The translations under genes and the position numbers were made by a program. Shown piece after piece: positions 43,571-49,455 of a stretch of DNA of 49,455 nucleotides (position 1 is the stretch's first letter; the number at the start of each line of letters is the position of its first letter). Under the pieces are notes generated by a model that ran no database searches, had not been told where the DNA came from, and saw only the letters and a list, made by a program, of their open reading frames with translations. Source of the stretch: Betaproteobacteria bacterium (GTDB lineage Bacteria > Pseudomonadota > Gammaproteobacteria > Burkholderiales > Rhodocyclaceae); NCBI GenBank assembly GCA_004295105.1, contig SHNC01000222.1:1-49455 (forward strand), given 5' to 3'.

Positions 43571-45079
43571 CCAGCGTCCGACCGCGGAGATCAGCGTCAC
43601 CGAGGCGAAGATGCGTTCGGCACGCCCGCCCTTGCCCTGCCACCAGCCGATCACGCCGAAAACGACGGCGGGCGTGAGGTAGAGCAGGGTGGGAAAGTCG
43701 CGGTAGCGCGAATCCACGAACAACAGAAGCGCGGCGATTGCCGCCGCGAACATGAGGGCGCCGCGCAGCAGTGCGAGCGTATCCTCGATCGAGACTCGCG
43801 CGTGGGCTTGCACCCGTCCCCACGCCTGCTCGGCCGTCGGCAGGGTGTCCCCCCTCCAGCGTGCCAGCGTCGCCGGCAACAAGGCGGCGAGCAGCGCCAC
43901 GCCGCCAAGGACGCCCCATTCCAGCGTGTCGCGATAGGCGACCATGGCGTGCTCCCAATGCAGTGCCGTGGCCACGCCGCCCGTTGTCCCGACCGAGGCC
44001 AGCGCCACGCTGCGCAGCCAGTCCGTGCCGCGTGTCGTCGCGGCCAGCAGCAGCGCGATGAATGCGCCGACGCCTGCGCCGACAAGCGGGCCGAGGGCAC
44101 TCGTGCGCTCAGTCACCGGCCCGGCAAGCGGGAACTTCGGCTTCAGCGTTTGTGCTTCGAGCATGCCCCAGTAGCCCCCCACCGTTCCTTCCAGGCGACG
44201 TTTCCAGGGCTGGTCAAGCGCTTCGATGAGGTTGTAATCCCAGCCGTGCGCGTGCGCCTGATGCACGAACTCGCGGATGTATCGAGCCTGATTGACGTGC
44301 GAAGGTTTCGATTCCTCGCGCTGCCGACCTTCGCTCGGCCAGCCGGTCTCGCCGATCAGGAGCCGCTTGCCGGAGAAATGGGCGCTGACCCTGCCATGGA
44401 TGTCGGCCACGTGAGTCAGTGCATGCTCGATGTCGACCGGCTCGTCCTCCCAGAACGGGAGAATGTGAACGGTGACGAAGTCGACTTCACTCGAGAGACT
44501 ATCGTGCTTGATCCAGAATTCCCACACATCGGCGTAGGTTACCGGCACGGTGGTTCTCGATTTTGCCTCGCGGATCAGGGCGCGCATCTCGTCTTCGCTG
44601 CGCTCGCGCCGCAGCAGGACTTCGTTGCCGACGATCAGTGCCCGCACGACGTCCGGATTGGCGTTTGCCAGTGTAATGGCGCGTTCGAGCTCGATGGCGT
44701 TCTTCTTGCGGTCAAAACCGATCCATGCGCCGAGCAGGACTTTCAGGCCCGTCTCGCGCGCAACGCCGACGACCTGGTCCAGCCCCTGGTCGATCGAATA
44801 CAGCCGAACGCATTCGGTGATCCTGGACAGCGCCGCGAGGTCGGCAGCGATCTGCTCGCGCGACACGCGCGCTTCCTTGTCGAATGGTGTCTGGCCCGGG
44901 AGATGATAGGGCGCGTACGAAACGCACTTCAGTTTCTCTCCTTCGGATAGATGCAGGTCGTACATGGCAACCGGTCGCGTCTGCGCGTGGATCCATGCAA
45001 GCAGACCGGCGAGTGCGATCAGATTCACGACCAGCAGCGCAATCCAGAGCGGGCGTTTGGCGAGTTCGAAGACAGGCAT
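43466..45079 (-). CDS. GH17 beta-1,3-glucanosyltransferase-like membrane protein (NdvC-like)
   Basis: 537 residues from ATG 45079 (MPVFELAKRPLWIALLV), about 59 kDa. One N-terminal membrane helix, a GH17 domain (50-300) with LIVGNEV (acid/base Glu153) and LIGETGWPSEG (nucleophile Glu244), then a C-terminal half of about seven membrane helices with no GT2 domain. Size and layout match Bradyrhizobium NdvC (about 62 kDa), needed for the beta-1,6 linkages of cyclic glucans. With the NdvB-like protein it probably builds and branches or cyclises a periplasmic beta-glucan. Confidence 0.82.
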   Translation of the reverse strand: MPVFELAKRPLWIALLVVNLIALAGLLAWIHAQTRPVAMYDLHLSEGEKLKCVSYAPYHLPGQTPFDKEARVSREQIAADLAALSRITECVRLYSIDQGLDQVVGVARETGLKVLLGAWIGFDRKKNAIELERAITLANANPDVVRALIVGNEVLLRRERSEDEMRALIREAKSRTTVPVTYADVWEFWIKHDSLSSEVDFVTVHILPFWEDEPVDIEHALTHVADIHGRVSAHFSGKRLLIGETGWPSEGRQREESKPSHVNQARYIREFVHQAHAHGWDYNLIEALDQPWKRRLEGTVGGYWGMLEAQTLKPKFPLAGPVTERTSALGPLVGAGVGAFIALLLAATTRGTDWLRSVALASVGTTGGVATALHWEHAMVAYRDTLEWGVLGGVALLAALLPATLARWRGDTLPTAEQAWGRVQAHARVSIEDTLALLRGALMFAAAIAALLLFVDSRYRDFPTLLYLTPAVVFGVIGWWQGKGGRAERIFASVTLISAVGRWLPEPANPQAIGWLLAGLALSIPLLAARTGQHEQR

Positions 45080-45146
45080 TTCCGGAATGGGGGCGATAGA
45101 TGGCGGCGGGCTCGGGACCTGAGCACTCCGCAATCGGGGCGGGCAC

Positions 45147-45176
45147 AAAAAAGCCACGCCCGAAGGGGCGTGGCTT
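45147..45176 (-). terminator. intrinsic terminator of gcvP
   Basis: Plus-strand arms GCCACGCCC (45153-45161) / GGGCGTGGC (45166-45174) with a GAAG loop, extended by AA/TT. In the minus direction the stem is followed by six T (complement of 45147-45152). It lies 43 bp after the gcvP stop. Confidence 0.85.
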
Positions 45177-45218
45177 CGCAACGAAGCGGGCGGATTCTAC
45201 AGCAGCCGCGCGTCGTAC

Positions 45219-48110
<2,892 letters not shown>

Positions 48111-48203
48111 GATTCTGGCTGCACGGGATGGTGCGCGACTGGTCGGACGACTGCCGGTCGCGCCTCGGGGAATTCTGAGTGGGCCTCGGCCGATGGATCG
48201 TCG

Positions 48204-48584
48204 TCAGGCGATTTCGGCGCTGTACGCCGTGGCGTCGAGCAGCGACGCCACATCGCTGACGTTGTCCGGCTTGAGTTTGAAGAGCCAGGCGGAATATGCG
48301 TCGGCGTTGACTGACTCCGGTGCATCGACCGCATCCTGATTCGATGCGACGACCTCGCCTGCAACCGGCGCGTAAATGTCGGATGCAGCCTTGACTGACT
48401 CGACGACCGCGCATGCGTCACCTGCTCCAAGCTTGCGGCCCGCCTCGGGCAACTCAAGGAAGACGAGATCGCCCAGTGCCTCCTGCGCGTGGTCGGTGAT
48501 GCCCACGGTCAGCGTGCCGTCATCCTCGACGCGGATCCATTCGTGGGACTTTGTATATTTCAAGTTTGCGGGGATGTTGTTCAT
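48204..48584 (-). CDS. gcvH: glycine cleavage system H protein
   Basis: 126 residues with SD GGAGAG. The lipoylated lysine is Lys65 in [13 protein letters not shown]. It carries the aminomethyl group between P, T and L proteins. It is the first recognisable gene after the glycine riboswitch; gcvT, which usually precedes gcvH, is absent. Confidence 0.96.
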   Translation of the reverse strand: MNNIPANLKYTKSHEWIRVEDDGTLTVGITDHAQEALGDLVFLELPEAGRKLGAGDACAVVESVKAASDIYAPVAGEVVASNQDAVDAPESVNADAYSAWLFKLKPDNVSDVASLLDATAYSAEIA

Positions 48585-48844
48585 GGAACTCTCCAGTCAG
48601 GAAGTGTGAAAGGGTGCCGACCAAAGGAACAATACGTCTACGCTGTCAAAGCGGGCCGTGTTGAGCACGGTAATGGTCCGCTCGAAGCGCGCTTTGCGGG
48701 GTGACGGTTTGAGGCGAGCGACAAGACGTCTGGCGCTTGTGCCATCGAAGCGAAAGCGACGATATGGGGGCCGGCCTGGGGAGTCGGTTCATGGGAGCTC
48801 CAGTGCGTCACTAGATATGACGGGAACGAATTCGTGTTGAGTTC
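48585..48844 (-). other. stretch between glycine riboswitch and gcvH (no gcvT)
   Basis: 260 bp where gcvT would be expected. Translation in all three minus-strand frames shows no GcvT-like sequence, so there is no readable remnant. The only ORF with an SD is the 48-codon frame at 48646-48792. Its composition is lower in GC than its neighbours. Confidence 0.6.
48646..48792 (-). CDS. 48-residue ORF downstream of glycine riboswitch (doubtful)
   Basis: ATG at 48792 preceded by GGAG at 5-6 nt; the peptide starts MNRLPRPAPISSLSLRWHKR and is Arg/Pro/Ser-rich. Codon use (CGA, CTT, ATA) is unlike that of the neighbouring genes, which argues against a conserved protein. It could be a leader peptide through which the riboswitch acts, or chance. 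I would not assign a function. Confidence 0.2.
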   Translation of the reverse strand: MNRLPRPAPISSLSLRWHKRQTSCRSPQTVTPQSALRADHYRAQHGPL

Positions 48845-49045
48845 GACGTCCCCGTCTGTCCCTTTTACCTGAGAGATTACGTTCTGCGCACGGGTTCACG
48901 GAACGGCTGCCCCTTCGGTGGATACGCAGGCACTGCGTGCCCGTATCGCTCTCCAGACCTGCATTTCGCGCGCGGTCCCTTGTGCCTGAGCGATTCCGGG
49001 GGTTACGCCTTCGGCGACTCACATGGAGTTCTCTCCCGCGTGCCG
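48845..49045 (-). ncRNA. tandem glycine riboswitch controlling gcvHP
   Basis: On the minus strand two glycine aptamers are readable. Aptamer 1 (about 49042-48966) has GGGAGAGA, CGCCGAAGGCG and CUCAGGCACAAGGGACCG. Aptamer 2 (about 48958-48849) has GGAGAGCG, CACCGAAGGGG and CUCUCAGGUAAAAGGGACAG. These are the conserved glycine-riboswitch elements (GGAGAG, CCGAAGG, CUCAGG-N4-6-GGAC). The tandem type usually switches the glycine cleavage genes on when glycine is high. The distance from aptamer 2 to gcvH is about 265 nt. Confidence 0.92.
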
Positions 49046-49050
49046 TGCTG

Positions 49051-49080
49051 ACGATAGCACTGCAGCGGCCCGAGCGGCAA
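49051..49080 (-). promoter_or_regulatory. promoter of the glycine riboswitch transcript
   Basis: Minus strand TTGCCG (49080-49075), 18-bp spacer, TATCGT (49056-49051). The predicted start near 49044 coincides with the 5' edge of aptamer 1, which supports the call. Confidence 0.55.
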
Positions 49081-49348
49081 CCGATCCGAATGAGCGCGTG
49101 GTCCATTAATCAGAACACCGTGGATTTGGCCATTACCCATCGGCAGGAACAGGGCTCGAGTCAACGAACAATTTGATCTCAAGCACAGCGACTCCATTTC
49201 TCTGGATATATGTGAAGGACCAAGTTTTCCGATCAGGTCGTATCAACGCTTGCGGCCAAGGAGTCCCTGGCCTAATGGCGGTGCCCGAGCGGACCGTACG
49301 AGAACAGCATGTGCGAAGCCTGACAGGTCGTGCGTATTGGATAGGGCG
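49081..49348. other. intergenic region at right end
   Basis: A divergent gap between the gcv promoter and the plus-strand promoter at 49349. Lower GC than the genes. No ORF, RNA gene or clear repeat is supported. Confidence 0.4.
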
Positions 49349-49376
49349 TTGACCTTGCCCCATTGGTGTTTATAAT
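49349..49376 (+). promoter_or_regulatory. strong sigma-70-type promoter pointing out of the window
   Basis: TTGACC (49349-49354), 16-bp spacer, and a perfect TATAAT (49371-49376). It is followed by a G/T-rich leader to the window edge with no start codon, so the gene it serves lies to the right. Confidence 0.72.
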
Positions 49377-49455
49377 GCGCGGCTCTTTCGGTCTGGGCGG
49401 TTCTGCGGGGCGGGTCCGGGTCGTTGGGGGGGCGGGAGTCCTGTGCGTTTTCGGT

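Noticed and set aside
49133-49363. Minus-strand 76-codon ORF upstream of the gcv promoter
   Set aside because: Arg/Pro-rich start, no SD, and it overlaps the outward plus-strand promoter; no recognisable family.

Overview
This window is a high-GC (clearly above 60 %) stretch of a Gram-negative chromosome. It most resembles a betaproteobacterium of the Rhodocyclales (Azoarcus, Thauera, Aromatoleum type). The evidence is the exbB-exbD-lpxK-ycaR-kdsB-adk block, an E. coli-like rnfABCDGE-nth operon, FlhDC-driven flagellar genes with a cheY-cheZ-cheA order, and lipid A/Kdo genes. This placement is inference; no 16S gene is present. Coding density is high. No tRNA, rRNA, IS element, phage gene or CRISPR array was seen, so the region looks like core chromosome with a few unusual loci.

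Layout. 1-2.2 kb: an edge-truncated SAM methyltransferase translationally coupled to a CLC chloride channel. 2.3-6.4 kb: a MarR regulator convergent with a MoxR ATPase / HDOD / VWA operon. 6.5-11.1 kb: a cytochrome c4-like dihaem protein, then cystathionine beta-lyase, cysteine synthase, a class II glutamine amidotransferase and a DUF1841 protein, all on the minus strand. 11.2-17.8 kb: nth and the Rnf electron-transport operon (mostly 4-bp ATGA overlaps), preceded by a NUDIX hydrolase. 17.9-28.5 kb: a plus-strand motility and chemotaxis island: HDOD-REC-GGDEF protein, flhDC, motAB, two cheV genes, cheY, cheZ, cheA. Sigma-28-like promoters precede motA and the first cheV. 28.6-32.9 kb: transaldolase, TruC-type pseudouridine synthase, Fe superoxide dismutase and xseA on the minus strand. 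33.2-40.1 kb: exbB-exbD-lpxK-ycaR-kdsB, adk, a PPi-type phosphofructokinase and gamma-glutamyltransferase on the plus strand. 40.2-45.1 kb: a GH17-GT2 fusion, a small membrane protein and a GH17 membrane protein, resembling the Bradyrhizobium ndvB/ndvC cyclic beta-1,3/1,6-glucan locus. 45.2-49.1 kb: gcvH-gcvP behind a tandem glycine riboswitch with no gcvT. A strong promoter points out of the right edge.

The most unusual items are: (i) a CheZ with three near-identical N-terminal DELQALFD-type motifs that resemble CheY-docking peptides, beside a CheA with no visible P2 domain and a cluster with two CheV but no CheW; (ii) the ndvB/ndvC-like glucan locus with a small membrane gene overlapping ndvC antisense; (iii) a glycine riboswitch feeding gcvHP without gcvT; (iv) a structured leader in front of the cystathionine beta-lyase gene. 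All functional calls rest on motif recognition by eye; no database search was run.
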